Of a DNA stretch of 64,000 nucleotides, positions 8,205-16,703 are shown piece after piece. The DNA comes from Streptomyces sp. NBC_00377. GTDB lineage: Bacteria; Actinomycetota; Actinomycetes; Streptomycetales; Streptomycetaceae. The first letter of the stretch is position 1; every line of letters begins with the position of its first letter. The stretch spans positions 5,332,001 through 5,396,000 of the forward strand of contig NZ_CP107958.1 in the NCBI RefSeq assembly GCF_036075115.1, written 5' to 3'. The notes under the pieces are model-generated. The model worked only from the letters and a program-made list of their open reading frames with translations. It ran no database searches and had not been told where the DNA came from. The position numbers and the translations under genes are program-made.

Positions 8205-9095
8205 ATGCCTTCGAACGCCGCACCACGCGCCGACAAGAGCGCCGCACCGCCGCTTCCGGCTCCCCTGGGGGTGCCGGTCGCCGACTCCCACACCCATCTC
8301 GACATGCAGTCGGGCACGGTGGCGGAGGCCCTCGCGAAAGCCGCGTCCGTGGGTGTGACGACCGTCGTCCAGGTCGGCTGCGACGTACGGGGCTCCCGGT
8401 GGGCGGCCGAGACGGCGGCGGCGTACGACAGCGTCCACGCGGCGGTCGCCCTGCACCCCAACGAGGCGCCGCGCATCGTGCACGGCGACCCCGACAACTG
8501 GTCCCGGCAGGGTGCGCGCGAGGCCGGAGGTGCGGGGGCGCTCGAGGAGGCGCTCGCCGAGATCGACCGCCTCGCCGCGCTTCCGCACGTCAAGGGCGTC
8601 GGTGAGACGGGACTCGACCACTTTCGCACCGGCCCCGAGGGCAAGGAAGCGCAGGAGGACTCCTTCCGCGCCCACATCGAGATGGCCAAGCGGCACGGCA
8701 AGGCCCTGGTCATCCACGACCGCGACGCCCACGCCGACGTCCTGCGCGTCCTGAAGGAGGAGGGCGCGCCCGAGCGCACCGTCTTCCACTGCTACTCGGG
8801 CGACGCCGAGATGGCCGAGATCTGCGCCCGCGCCGGATACTTCATGTCCTTCGCCGGCAACGTCACCTTCAAGAACGCCCAGAACCTCCGGGACGCCGTC
8901 GCCGTGGCCCCGCTGGAACTGCTGCTCGTGGAGACGGACGCCCCCTTCCTGACGCCGGCGCCCTACCGCGGACGGCCCAACGCCCCTTATCTCGTTCCCG
9001 TCACGGTGCGCGCCATGGCCGCCGTACGGGACATCGACGAGGACACCCTGGCCACCGCACTCGCCGCCAACACCGCACGCGCGTTCGGCTACTGA
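8205..9095 (+). CDS. tatD: TatD-family metal-dependent deoxyribonuclease/hydrolase
   Basis: TIM-barrel metallohydrolase of the TatD family (296 aa), cytoplasmic; family members show 3'-5' exonuclease activity on DNA. All metal-ligand motifs are visible: H-T-H-L-D (His29, His31), G-E-T-G-L-D, H-D-R-D, H-C-Y-S-G and the terminal E-T-D-A-P. About 24 residues of P/A-rich tail precede the barrel, longer than in E. coli TatD. The ATG is supported by a TANNNT box 6 nt upstream. The next gene, rpfB, has its own promoter, the TatD-RpfB-KsgA order common in actinobacteria. Confidence 0.93.
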   Translation: MPSNAAPRADKSAAPPLPAPLGVPVADSHTHLDMQSGTVAEALAKAASVGVTTVVQVGCDVRGSRWAAETAAAYDSVHAAVALHPNEAPRIVHGDPDNWSRQGAREAGGAGALEEALAEIDRLAALPHVKGVGETGLDHFRTGPEGKEAQEDSFRAHIEMAKRHGKALVIHDRDAHADVLRVLKEEGAPERTVFHCYSGDAEMAEICARAGYFMSFAGNVTFKNAQNLRDAVAVAPLELLLVETDAPFLTPAPYRGRPNAPYLVPVTVRAMAAVRDIDEDTLATALAANTARAFGY

Positions 9096-9139
9096 CCGGA
9101 GATCGCCCGTCGAACACAACTCTCAGTAGCCGCGCCACT

Positions 9140-9168
9140 TTGGAGAGTGACCGTCGCTCCGCTAGGTT
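9140..9168 (+). promoter_or_regulatory. Sigma-70-type promoter of rpfB
   Basis: TTGGAG (9140-9145), 17-bp spacer, TAGGTT (9163-9168). Both hexamers fit the streptomycete vegetative consensus and would give a leader of about 33 nt before the rpfB GTG. Confidence 0.5.
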
Positions 9169-9207
9169 CTGGGGGCCCGATCCGGACCCCTCCCCTGGAG
9201 TGTCGGC

Positions 9208-10731
9208 GTGAGCAACTCGCAGTACCTCGGCTACGAGCCGTACGGCGGTGGTGAGTCGTACGTCGACCTGCACAACGCCGAGACGGTCGCGTACGGCGTG
9301 TATGCGGCGCCCGGTACGTACGACGACACGTACCGGCCCGCCTACGAGGCCTACGAGGCGTACGAGGCGCCGCCCCAGGGCCCCGGGACCCTCCAGCCTC
9401 CCCGGACCCTCCAGCTCCCCGAGCCGTTCCAGCCGTCCGGGGCCGCCGCGTGCGCCGAGACGGTCCGGCTCACCGGGACCGCCCGGTTCCCCGAGCCGTT
9501 CCAGCCGTCCGGGGTCACGGCATACGCCGAGACGGTCCGGCTGTCCGGCCCCGCGCGGACCGGACTGTCGCCGGTGCCGCGGCAGGAGGAGGGGCGGCGG
9601 GCCGCGCGCCGGCGCAGGACCCGCTCCGCCGAGCGCCCGGAGTCCACGATGCGCCGGCTGCTCCCGCAGGCGCTCGTCGTCGCCTTCCTGGCCGGCGGCA
9701 CCACCGCCTTCGTCGCCGAGGACAAGGCGGTCGAGCTGACCGTCGACGGCAAGCCGCGCACCCTGCACACCTTCGCCGACGACGTGACCGAACTCCTGGC
9801 GGAGGAAGGCGTGCCGGTGGGCGCGCACGACGTGGTCGTGCCCGCACCCGGCACCGACCTCGCCAGCGGCGACGAGGTCACGGTGCACTACGGGCGGCCC
9901 GTCCGGCTCACCCTGGACGGCCACCGGCACGAGGTGTGGACGACGGCGCACACGGTGGAGGAGGCGCTCCGACAGTTCGGGGTGCGTGCGGAGGGCGCCT
10001 ACATGTCCGTCTCGCGCTCCCAGCGGATCGGGCGCGCCGGACTCGCGCTCGACGTGCGCACCGAGCGGTCGGTCACGGTCATGGCCGACGGCCGGGCGCG
10101 CACCGTCCGCACCAACGCGGCGACCGTGCGCGAGGCGGTGGAGGCGGCCGGGATCATCCTGCGGGGTGAGGACACCACGTCCGTCGAGCTCGCCAGCTTC
10201 CCGCGCGACGGGCAGACGATCACCGTGCTGCGGATCACCGGCAGCCAGGAGGTGCGGGACGAGCAGATCCCGTTCGGGGTGCGCCGCACCGACGACCCGT
10301 CGCTGTTCAAGGGCACGGAGGTGGTGGAGCGGGCCGGCCGCGCGGGGCTGCGACGGATCACGTACTCCCTGCGCACCGTCAACGGCGTACGGCAGACACC
10401 GCGGCGGATCCGCGACGAGATCGTGCGCGAGCCGCGCGAGCAGGTGGTGAAGGTCGGGACGAAGCCGCTGCCGGCGTCCGTGCGAGGGGCCGACGGCCTG
10501 GACTGGCAGAGCCTCGCCGCCTGCGAGTCGGGTGGCCGGCCCAACGCGGTCGACTCCTCGGGCACGTACGGCGGGCTGTACCAGTTCGACACCCGCACCT
10601 GGCAGAGCCTCGGCGGCAGCGGCCGGCCCCAGGACGCCCCGGCGGCCGAGCAGACGCTCCGCGCGAAGAAGCTGTACGTGCGCCGCGGGGCGAGTCCCTG
10701 GCCGCACTGCGGGACGCGGCTGCACGGGTGA
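9208..10731 (+). CDS. rpfB: Resuscitation-promoting factor RpfB
   Basis: Membrane-anchored peptidoglycan hydrolase (507 aa) that promotes exit from dormancy or spore germination. Order: a Tyr/Pro-rich cytoplasmic tail (1-145), a basic stretch and helix (about 152-170), three DUF348 repeats (about 173-330, each with V-x-L-T-V-D-G or V-T-V-M-A-D-G-like strands), a G5 domain (about 340-420) and the C-terminal Rpf lysozyme-like domain (about 428-507). The Rpf domain carries C-E-S-G-G, with the presumed catalytic Glu, and N-A-V-D-S-S-G-T-Y-G-G-L-Y-Q-F. The long tail with a 24-residue duplication is unusual compared with mycobacterial RpfB. GTG start after a short leader. Confidence 0.93.
   Translation: MSNSQYLGYEPYGGGESYVDLHNAETVAYGVYAAPGTYDDTYRPAYEAYEAYEAPPQGPGTLQPPRTLQLPEPFQPSGAAACAETVRLTGTARFPEPFQPSGVTAYAETVRLSGPARTGLSPVPRQEEGRRAARRRRTRSAERPESTMRRLLPQALVVAFLAGGTTAFVAEDKAVELTVDGKPRTLHTFADDVTELLAEEGVPVGAHDVVVPAPGTDLASGDEVTVHYGRPVRLTLDGHRHEVWTTAHTVEEALRQFGVRAEGAYMSVSRSQRIGRAGLALDVRTERSVTVMADGRARTVRTNAATVREAVEAAGIILRGEDTTSVELASFPRDGQTITVLRITGSQEVRDEQIPFGVRRTDDPSLFKGTEVVERAGRAGLRRITYSLRTVNGVRQTPRRIRDEIVREPREQVVKVGTKPLPASVRGADGLDWQSLAACESGGRPNAVDSSGTYGGLYQFDTRTWQSLGGSGRPQDAPAAEQTLRAKKLYVRRGASPWPHCGTRLHG
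9421..9550 (+). repeat. 72-bp in-frame tandem duplication in the rpfB tail
   Basis: GAGCCGTTCCAGCCGTCCGG occurs at 9421 and again at 9493, a period of 72 bp (24 codons). The encoded units both read P-E-P-F-Q-P-S-G...A-E-T-V-R-L-[TS]-G. It expands the cytoplasmic N-terminal tail. Confidence 0.8.
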
Positions 10732-10766
10732 GAGGTCCGGCGGCGGACGGTGTCCGTGCGCCCCCG

Positions 10767-10772
10767 TACCCT
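10767..10772 (+). promoter_or_regulatory. -10 box of rsmA (leaderless)
   Basis: TACCCT, 6 nt before the GTG at 10779; no Shine-Dalgarno sequence is present. It supports the 10779 start. Confidence 0.4.
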
Positions 10773-10778
10773 TGTCCC

Positions 10779-11741
10779 GTGAGTACCAGCCCCGCCCCCG
10801 ACGCCCTTCTGGGCCCCGCCGACATCCGTGAGCTGGCGGCGGTCCTCGGCGTCCGTCCCACCAAGCAGCGCGGCCAGAACTTCGTGATCGACGCGAACAC
10901 GGTCCGCCGGATCGTCCGCACCGCGGAGGTCCGGCCCGACGACGTGGTCGTCGAGGTCGGCCCCGGGCTCGGCTCCCTCACCCTGGCGCTGCTGGAGACC
11001 GCCGACCGGGTCACGGCCGTCGAGATCGACGACGTCCTGGCCGGCGCGCTGCCCGCGACGATCGCCGCGCGCATGCCGGAGCGCGCGGAGCGCTTCGCAC
11101 TGGTGCACTCCGACGCGATGCACGTCACCGAACTGCCCGGCCCCGCCCCGACCGCGCTGGTCGCGAACCTGCCGTACAACGTGGCCGTGCCCGTGCTGCT
11201 GCACATGCTGGAGAACTTCCCGAGCATCGAGCGCACCCTCGTCATGGTCCAGTCGGAGGTCGCCGACCGGCTCGCCGCCGGACCCGGCTCGAAGGTGTAC
11301 GGCGTGCCGTCCGTGAAGGCCAACTGGTACGCGGAGGTCAAGCGGGCCGGCGCCATCGGGCGCAAGGTGTTCTGGCCGGCGCCGAACGTGGACAGCGGGC
11401 TGGTGTCGCTGGTGCGGCGGACCGAGCCGATCAGAACCACCGCGTCGCGGCGCGAGGTCTTCGCCGTCGTCGACGCGGCGTTCGCGCAGCGCCGCAAGAC
11501 CCTGCGGGCCGCGCTCGCCGGCTGGGCGGGCTCCGCGGCCCGGGCGGAGGCGGCCCTCGTGGCGGCCGGCGTCTCGCCGCAGGCCCGCGGCGAGGCCCTC
11601 ACCGTCGAGGAGTTCGCCCGGATCGCCGAGGCCGCGCCCGACCGGGACACGCCCGACGGCCCCCCGGTGCCCACCGGGACTCCCGGGTCCCCCGCCTCCC
11701 CGTCGCCCCTCGAAGCGCCGAAGCGGAAGGACTCCGAGTGA
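10779..11741 (+). CDS. rsmA: 16S rRNA (adenine1518-N6/adenine1519-N6)-dimethyltransferase RsmA (KsgA)
   Basis: Dimethylates two adjacent adenines in the 3' hairpin of 16S rRNA during 30S maturation (320 aa). Visible: R-G-Q-N-F-V substrate-region motif, V-V-E-V-G-P-G-L-G-S-L-T SAM-binding motif I, V-E-I-D acidic loop, and the catalytic N-L-P-Y. A 35-residue P/S-rich tail follows the fold. The GTG at 10779 is chosen over an in-frame start at 10728 because a TANNNT box lies 6 nt upstream and the N-terminus then matches relatives. Its stop overlaps the ispE start by 4 nt, indicating translational coupling. Confidence 0.94.
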   Translation: MSTSPAPDALLGPADIRELAAVLGVRPTKQRGQNFVIDANTVRRIVRTAEVRPDDVVVEVGPGLGSLTLALLETADRVTAVEIDDVLAGALPATIAARMPERAERFALVHSDAMHVTELPGPAPTALVANLPYNVAVPVLLHMLENFPSIERTLVMVQSEVADRLAAGPGSKVYGVPSVKANWYAEVKRAGAIGRKVFWPAPNVDSGLVSLVRRTEPIRTTASRREVFAVVDAAFAQRRKTLRAALAGWAGSAARAEAALVAAGVSPQARGEALTVEEFARIAEAAPDRDTPDGPPVPTGTPGSPASPSPLEAPKRKDSE

Positions 11742-12631
11742 GCGTCACCGTACGGGTGCCGGCCAAGGTCAACGTGCAGCTCGCGGTCGGCGCCGCCCGC
11801 GCGGACGGATTCCACGACCTGGCGAACGTCTTCCTCGCGGTCGGTCTGTACGACGAGGTCACCGTGACCCCGGCCGACGGACTCCGCGTCACCTGCGAGG
11901 GCCCGGACGCCGCCCAGGTCCCTCTGGACCGCACGAACCTGGCCGCGCGGGCCGCCATCGCGCTGGCCGGGCGGTACGGCCGCACCCCCGACGTGCATCT
12001 GCACATCGCCAAGGACATTCCCGTCGCCGGGGGCATGGCGGGCGGCAGCGCCGACGGCGCGGGCGCGCTGCTGGCCTGCGACGCCCTGTGGGACACCGGC
12101 GCCACCCGTGGCGAACTCCTCGACATCTGCGCCGACTTGGGCAGCGATGTGCCGTTCAGCCTGGTCGGAGGGGCGGCCCTCGGCACCGGGCGCGGCGAGA
12201 AGCTGACGGCCCTGGAGGTCGGCGGCACGTTCCACTGGGTGTTCGCGATGGCCGGGCGGGGGCTGTCGACCCCGTCGGTGTTCCGCGAGTTCGACCGGCT
12301 CACGGCAGGCCGGGACGTACCCGAGCCGGTCGCCTCCGAGGTGCTCCTGGACGCCCTGGCCGCCGGCGACCCCGACGCCCTCGCCGCCACGGTCTCCAAC
12401 GACCTCCAGCCCGCGGCCCTGTCCCTCTTCCCGGAACTGGCCGACACGCTGGCGGCGGGACGCGACGCGGGCGCACTGGCCGCGCTGGTCTCCGGATCCG
12501 GCCCGACGACGGCCTTCCTCGTCCGTGATCCCGGATCGGCCGGGACGGTGGCCGACGCCCTGCGCGCCTCCGGCACCTGCCGCACGGTCCGCGTGGCGAC
12601 GGCGCCGGCGGCGGGCGCGACGGTGGTCTGA
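11738..12631 (+). CDS. ispE: 4-diphosphocytidyl-2-C-methyl-D-erythritol kinase IspE
   Basis: GHMP-family kinase of the MEP pathway: phosphorylates CDP-methylerythritol at the 2-hydroxyl on the way to IPP and DMAPP (297 aa). Motif 1 is near V-P-A-K-V-N-V-Q-L, motif 2 is P-V-A-G-G-M-A-G-G-S-A-D (ATP loop, about 88-99), and motif 3 is S-G-S-G-P-T-T. GTG overlaps the rsmA stop (GTGA), the usual actinobacterial ksgA-ispE coupling. Confidence 0.95.
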   Translation: MSVTVRVPAKVNVQLAVGAARADGFHDLANVFLAVGLYDEVTVTPADGLRVTCEGPDAAQVPLDRTNLAARAAIALAGRYGRTPDVHLHIAKDIPVAGGMAGGSADGAGALLACDALWDTGATRGELLDICADLGSDVPFSLVGGAALGTGRGEKLTALEVGGTFHWVFAMAGRGLSTPSVFREFDRLTAGRDVPEPVASEVLLDALAAGDPDALAATVSNDLQPAALSLFPELADTLAAGRDAGALAALVSGSGPTTAFLVRDPGSAGTVADALRASGTCRTVRVATAPAAGATVV

Positions 12632-12798
12632 GAACCGGCTCCGCGGCCCGCGCTCGTCGACGGCGGTCGGGCCGACAGCGATGTCGCGGCCGCACACCGG
12701 CCACGCCATCACCAAGAGTGACCGCCCCCTCGCGCCAGGCCCCCCACCCCCCAGGCCGTAGGCTAGAAGGCTGACCGACCCCGATGCGCAGGAGTGAA

Positions 12799-14607
12799 AT
12801 GGCCGTCAATCTGGTCAATGTCGAGAACGTCAGCAAGGTGTACGGGACCCGTGCACTGCTCGACGGCATCTCGCTCGGCGTGTCCGAAGGGGACCGGATC
12901 GGCGTCGTCGGCCGCAACGGCGACGGGAAGACCACGCTGATCCGCATGCTCGCCAAGCTGGAGGAGGCGGACTCCGGCCGGGTCACGCACTCCGGCGGGG
13001 TGCGCCTCGGCGTGCTCACCCAGCACGACTCGCTGGACTCGACCGCGACCGTCCGGCACGAGGTCATCCGGGACATGGCCGACCACGAGTGGGCCGGCAA
13101 CGCCAAGGTCAGAGACGTGCTCACCGGGCTGTTCGGCGGGCTCGACCTGCCCGGGTTCCCGCAGGGCCTGGACACCGTCATCGGCCCGCTGTCCGGCGGT
13201 GAGCGCCGACGGATCGCGCTCGCCAAGCTGCTCATCGAGGAGCAGGACCTGATCGTCCTGGACGAGCCGACGAACCATCTCGACGTCGAGGGCATCTCCT
13301 GGCTCGCCCGGCACCTGCGCGAGCGCCGCTCCGCGCTCGTCTGCGTCACCCACGACCGCTGGTTCCTCGACCAGGTCTGCACGCGCATGTGGGACGTGCA
13401 GCGTGGCGCCGTCCACGAGTACGAGGGCGGCTACTCCGACTACGTCTTCGCGCGCGCGGAGCGTGAGCGCATCGCCGCCACGGAGGAGACCAAGCGGCAG
13501 AACCTGGTCCGCAAGGAGCTGGCCTGGCTGCGCCGCGGCGCCCCCGCGCGGACGTCCAAGCCGCGGTTCCGCGTCGAGGCGGCCAACGAGCTCATCGCGG
13601 ACGTGCCGCCGCCGCGCGACAGCAGCGAGCTGATGAAGTTCGCGTCCTCCCGGCTCGGCCGGACCGTCTTCGACCTCGAGGACGTCACCGTCCAGGCCGG
13701 TCCCAAGGTGCTGCTGAAGCACATCACGTGGCATCTCGGCCCCGGCGACCGCATCGGCCTCGTCGGCGTGAACGGCGCGGGCAAGACCTCCCTGCTGCGG
13801 GCCCTGGCCGAGGCCGCCCGCACCGAGGGCGAGACGCAGCCCGCGGCCGGCCGGGTCGTCGTCGGCCGGACCGTCAAGCTCGCCTACCTCTCCCAGGAGG
13901 TCGCCGAACTCGACCCGAACCTGCGGGTGCTGGAAGCCGTGCAGCAGGTGCGCGAACGCGTCGACCTCGGCAAGGGGCGCGAGATGACCGCCGGGCAGCT
14001 CTGCGAGACGTTCGGTTTCAACAAGGACAAGCAGTGGACGCCGGTCGGCGACCTGTCGGGCGGTGAGCGCCGCCGCCTTCAGATCCTGCGCCTCCTCATG
14101 GACGAGCCCAACGTCCTCTTCCTCGACGAGCCCACCAACGACCTCGACATCGAGACCCTCACCCAGCTCGAGGACCTCCTCGACGGCTGGCCCGGCTCGA
14201 TGATCGTCATCTCCCACGACCGCTTCTTCGTGGAGCGGACGACGGACCGTGTCTTCGCCCTCCTCGGCGACGCCGCGCTGCGGATGCTCCCGCGCGGCAT
14301 CGACGAGTACATCGAACGCCGGCAGCGCATGGAGGAGGCCGCGGCCGCCTCCGCCGCCCCGGCGGTCGCGCAGAAGCCGCTGACCGAGAAGAGCGCCGCC
14401 GACCAGCGTGCCGCCAAGAAGGAACTCCAGAAGATCGAGCGGCAGTTGGACAAGGTCTCCGACAAGGAGTCCAGGCTGCACGCCCAGATCGCCGACAACG
14501 CCACCGACTTCGAGAAGGTGGCGAAACTCGACGCCGAGCTGCGGGAGTTGACCGGCGAGCGCGAGGAGCTGGAACTGCGGTGGCTGGAACTCGCCGAGGA
14601 CGCGTGA
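12799..14607 (+). CDS. ABC-F family ATPase (Uup/EttA-like)
   Basis: Soluble duplicated ABC ATPase without membrane segments (602 aa), the hallmark of ABC-F proteins acting on ribosomes or DNA. Walker A sites are G-R-N-G-D-G-K-T (about 38-45) and G-V-N-G-A-G-K-T (about 320). Signatures are L-S-G-G-E-R-R-R (both halves) and Walker B L-D-E-P-T-N-H-L and L-D-E-P-T-N-D-L. A charged C-terminal coiled coil (about 530-600, Q-K-I-E-R-Q-L-D-K-V) resembles the Uup C-terminal domain. ATG at 12799 follows CAGGAG; the in-frame ATG at 12784 precedes that site and is rejected. Not tied to a transporter, so resistance (ARE) or translation roles cannot be separated. Confidence 0.9.
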   Translation: MAVNLVNVENVSKVYGTRALLDGISLGVSEGDRIGVVGRNGDGKTTLIRMLAKLEEADSGRVTHSGGVRLGVLTQHDSLDSTATVRHEVIRDMADHEWAGNAKVRDVLTGLFGGLDLPGFPQGLDTVIGPLSGGERRRIALAKLLIEEQDLIVLDEPTNHLDVEGISWLARHLRERRSALVCVTHDRWFLDQVCTRMWDVQRGAVHEYEGGYSDYVFARAERERIAATEETKRQNLVRKELAWLRRGAPARTSKPRFRVEAANELIADVPPPRDSSELMKFASSRLGRTVFDLEDVTVQAGPKVLLKHITWHLGPGDRIGLVGVNGAGKTSLLRALAEAARTEGETQPAAGRVVVGRTVKLAYLSQEVAELDPNLRVLEAVQQVRERVDLGKGREMTAGQLCETFGFNKDKQWTPVGDLSGGERRRLQILRLLMDEPNVLFLDEPTNDLDIETLTQLEDLLDGWPGSMIVISHDRFFVERTTDRVFALLGDAALRMLPRGIDEYIERRQRMEEAAAASAAPAVAQKPLTEKSAADQRAAKKELQKIERQLDKVSDKESRLHAQIADNATDFEKVAKLDAELRELTGEREELELRWLELAEDA

Positions 14608-14707
14608 AGGGTGCGTGAAGGCGCATAACGACGGCATCACAGGCCGGTCCTCCCTTGGAAACAGGGGTGGATCGGCCCCTGGAGCTGTCGGTCACGGGTG
14701 ATAGAAA

Positions 14708-14737
14708 GAGCCGTCTGAGAACTTCTGAAGACGGCTC
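14708..14737 (+). terminator. Hairpin after the ABC-F gene
   Basis: Perfect 9-bp arms GAGCCGTCT / AGACGGCTC with a 12-nt loop, 100 nt past the stop codon. No U-tract. Confidence 0.55.
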
Positions 14738-14744
14738 CGGGTGG

Positions 14745-14780
14745 GTCACTGACCTGGGGGCGTGGCTAAAAATCAGTGAC
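14745..14780 (+). promoter_or_regulatory. Inverted repeat just upstream of the first beta-propeller gene
   Basis: GTCACTGA (14745-14752) and TCAGTGAC (14773-14780) are perfect 8-bp arms separated by 20 bp that include TAAAAAT. The distal arm ends 17 nt before the ATG at 14798, so a loop-forming regulator or an mRNA hairpin over the leader are both possible. Confidence 0.4.
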
Positions 14781-14797
14781 ATAGGGGGAACACGCTG

Positions 14798-16618
14798 ATG
14801 GCTCAGCCGCCCAATCAGCCGCCGCAGCAGGGTGGTTTCGGAGCACCGCAGGACCAGCCGCACCAGCCGCCGGCACCGCAGGCGCCGCCGCCGTCGCAGG
14901 GTGGCTTCGGCGCCCCTCCCGTGCCGCCGCAGCAGCCCCAGGGTCCGCCGGCCCAGCCGCCGCAGCCGGGCTACGGCTACCCGCAGCAACCGCCGCAGCA
15001 GCCCGGACCGTACGGGCAGCCCCAGCAGCCCGGTCCCTACGGGCAGCCCGGTCCCTACAACGGTCAGCCCGGCCCCTACGCCCAGCCGGGACCGTACGGA
15101 CAACAGGGCCCCTACGGCCCGCAGCCCGGTTACGGCTATCCGCAGCCGCCCCAGTTCCCCGGCGCACCCGGTACGCCGCCGGGCGGGCGCAACCCCTTCA
15201 AGGGGCGGCCGGCGCTGGTGATCGGGGCCGCGGTGGCGGCGCTGCTGGTGATCGGCGGGACGGTGTACGCCGTCACGGGCGGCGACGACAAGGCCGACAA
15301 GAAGCCGGTCGCCGGACCGAGCGACGACGGCAAGGCCACCACCAGTGGGGCACCCGTCAACCCCGGTGACGGCAGCGGCGACGGCGGCGACGACACCGAG
15401 GACTTCAACGCGGACCGCAAGTCCGGCGAGGCGAAGGTCCTCTGGTACAAGGAGGCGCCCGACGCACCCGCCTCCGGCGCCGACGCCCCCGGCATGTGGA
15501 TCACCTCCAAGGCGGCCGTGAAAGCGGCGTACAAGCAGGTCGTCGCGTACAACGTCGGCGACGGCAGGCCGACCTGGGAGACCATCGCCCTGCCGCAGAA
15601 GATCTGTGCGGTCACCCCGCAGAAGACGGCGGACGACAAGGTCGTCGTGGCGTACATGAGCGGCACCAGCGACCGCGCCAAGTGCAACCAGCTCCAGCAG
15701 ATCGACCTCGGCACCGGGGCCCGGGGCTGGAAGGGCGTGGTGGCGGACGGCGCGCTGTTCGACAGCGCCATCAGCGTCGAGCTGTCGCTGACCGGCAACA
15801 CGCTGATGGTCGGCCGCTCGCAGTCCGGCACGGCGTACGACGTCCGCACCGGCAAGAAGCTGTACGACAAGCAGAAGTACGGCGACGCATGCTTCCCGAC
15901 GGCGTTCGCGGGCGGGACCCGGCTGTACGCGGTGGCGTCCTGCGACGCGTCCGAGGCAGGCGAGCACGACGAGATCCAGGAGCTGGACCCGGCGACCGGC
16001 AAGGCCAGGTGGACCCAGAAGTTCGGGAAGGGCTGGCGGGTCTCGAAGACGTTCTCCGTCGACCCGCTGGTGGTCTACAGCACCAACGAGGACAAGAACA
16101 GCTGGAACATCGCGACGTTCAAGCCGGACGGCTCGTACCGCTCGCAGGTCGGCTTCGACGAGGACTTCGCGCCCGAGTGCGACTCCGGATTCCTCCAGCG
16201 CAACCTGACGGGCTGCTCGGGCACGGCCTCCGACGCGAACACGCTGTACCTGCCGACCGAGGCGAAGAGCGGCCCCAACGAGATCGTGGCGATCGACCTC
16301 TCCACCGGCAAGGAGAAGTGGCGCGTGAAGTCGCCGGCCGACGAGGCGATGCTGCCGGTGAAGGTCGAGGGCGGCAATCTCGTCGCCTACGTCGAGCCGT
16401 CGTACGACGCGGCCGGCCGGGTGGTGGGCATCCCGACGGCGGGGTCCGCGCACACGCCGGTGACGCTGATGCAGCTTCCCGAGAGCACGGCCGAGATCGA
16501 GAACGGCTTCTTCTCGCGCGACCTGGCCTGGGTCGGCGGGCGCCTCTACCTCTCCTCCACCCGGCTGACGGGCAACGACGAATCGAAGGAGAAGCTGATG
16601 CTCGCCTACGGCAAGTGA
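14798..16618 (+). CDS. Proline-rich membrane-anchored PQQ-like beta-propeller protein (first of pair)
   Basis: 606 aa. Residues 1-135 are Pro/Gln/Gly/Tyr-rich with repeated P-G-P-Y-G-Q-P units; a single helix (about 139-160, ending V-Y-A-V-T-G-G) is followed by a charged spacer and a C-terminal domain of about 400 residues. Recurring A-T-G-K, L-S-T-G-K and V-R-T-G-K turns followed by Trp or aromatic strands indicate a PQQ-like (WD-like) beta-propeller. Cys residues occur only after the helix, fitting an extracellular, disulfide-bonded domain. No PQQ-enzyme catalytic motif is seen. Function unknown; likely surface sensing or scaffold. Tandem paralogue follows after 85 nt. Confidence 0.8.
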   Translation: MAQPPNQPPQQGGFGAPQDQPHQPPAPQAPPPSQGGFGAPPVPPQQPQGPPAQPPQPGYGYPQQPPQQPGPYGQPQQPGPYGQPGPYNGQPGPYAQPGPYGQQGPYGPQPGYGYPQPPQFPGAPGTPPGGRNPFKGRPALVIGAAVAALLVIGGTVYAVTGGDDKADKKPVAGPSDDGKATTSGAPVNPGDGSGDGGDDTEDFNADRKSGEAKVLWYKEAPDAPASGADAPGMWITSKAAVKAAYKQVVAYNVGDGRPTWETIALPQKICAVTPQKTADDKVVVAYMSGTSDRAKCNQLQQIDLGTGARGWKGVVADGALFDSAISVELSLTGNTLMVGRSQSGTAYDVRTGKKLYDKQKYGDACFPTAFAGGTRLYAVASCDASEAGEHDEIQELDPATGKARWTQKFGKGWRVSKTFSVDPLVVYSTNEDKNSWNIATFKPDGSYRSQVGFDEDFAPECDSGFLQRNLTGCSGTASDANTLYLPTEAKSGPNEIVAIDLSTGKEKWRVKSPADEAMLPVKVEGGNLVAYVEPSYDAAGRVVGIPTAGSAHTPVTLMQLPESTAEIENGFFSRDLAWVGGRLYLSSTRLTGNDESKEKLMLAYGK

Positions 16619-16703
16619 GGCGTCCCACCGCCTCACCTGCCCCGTCGACGTCTCCGCCCCGTCCGCCCGAGCCTTCCGAGCGTTCTCCCGAGGTATCCAC
16701 ACC

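Noticed and set aside
9096..9207. c-di-AMP (ydaO-type) riboswitch before rpfB, as known for some rpf genes
   Set aside because: The predicted promoter leaves only about 33 nt of leader, far too short for that riboswitch.
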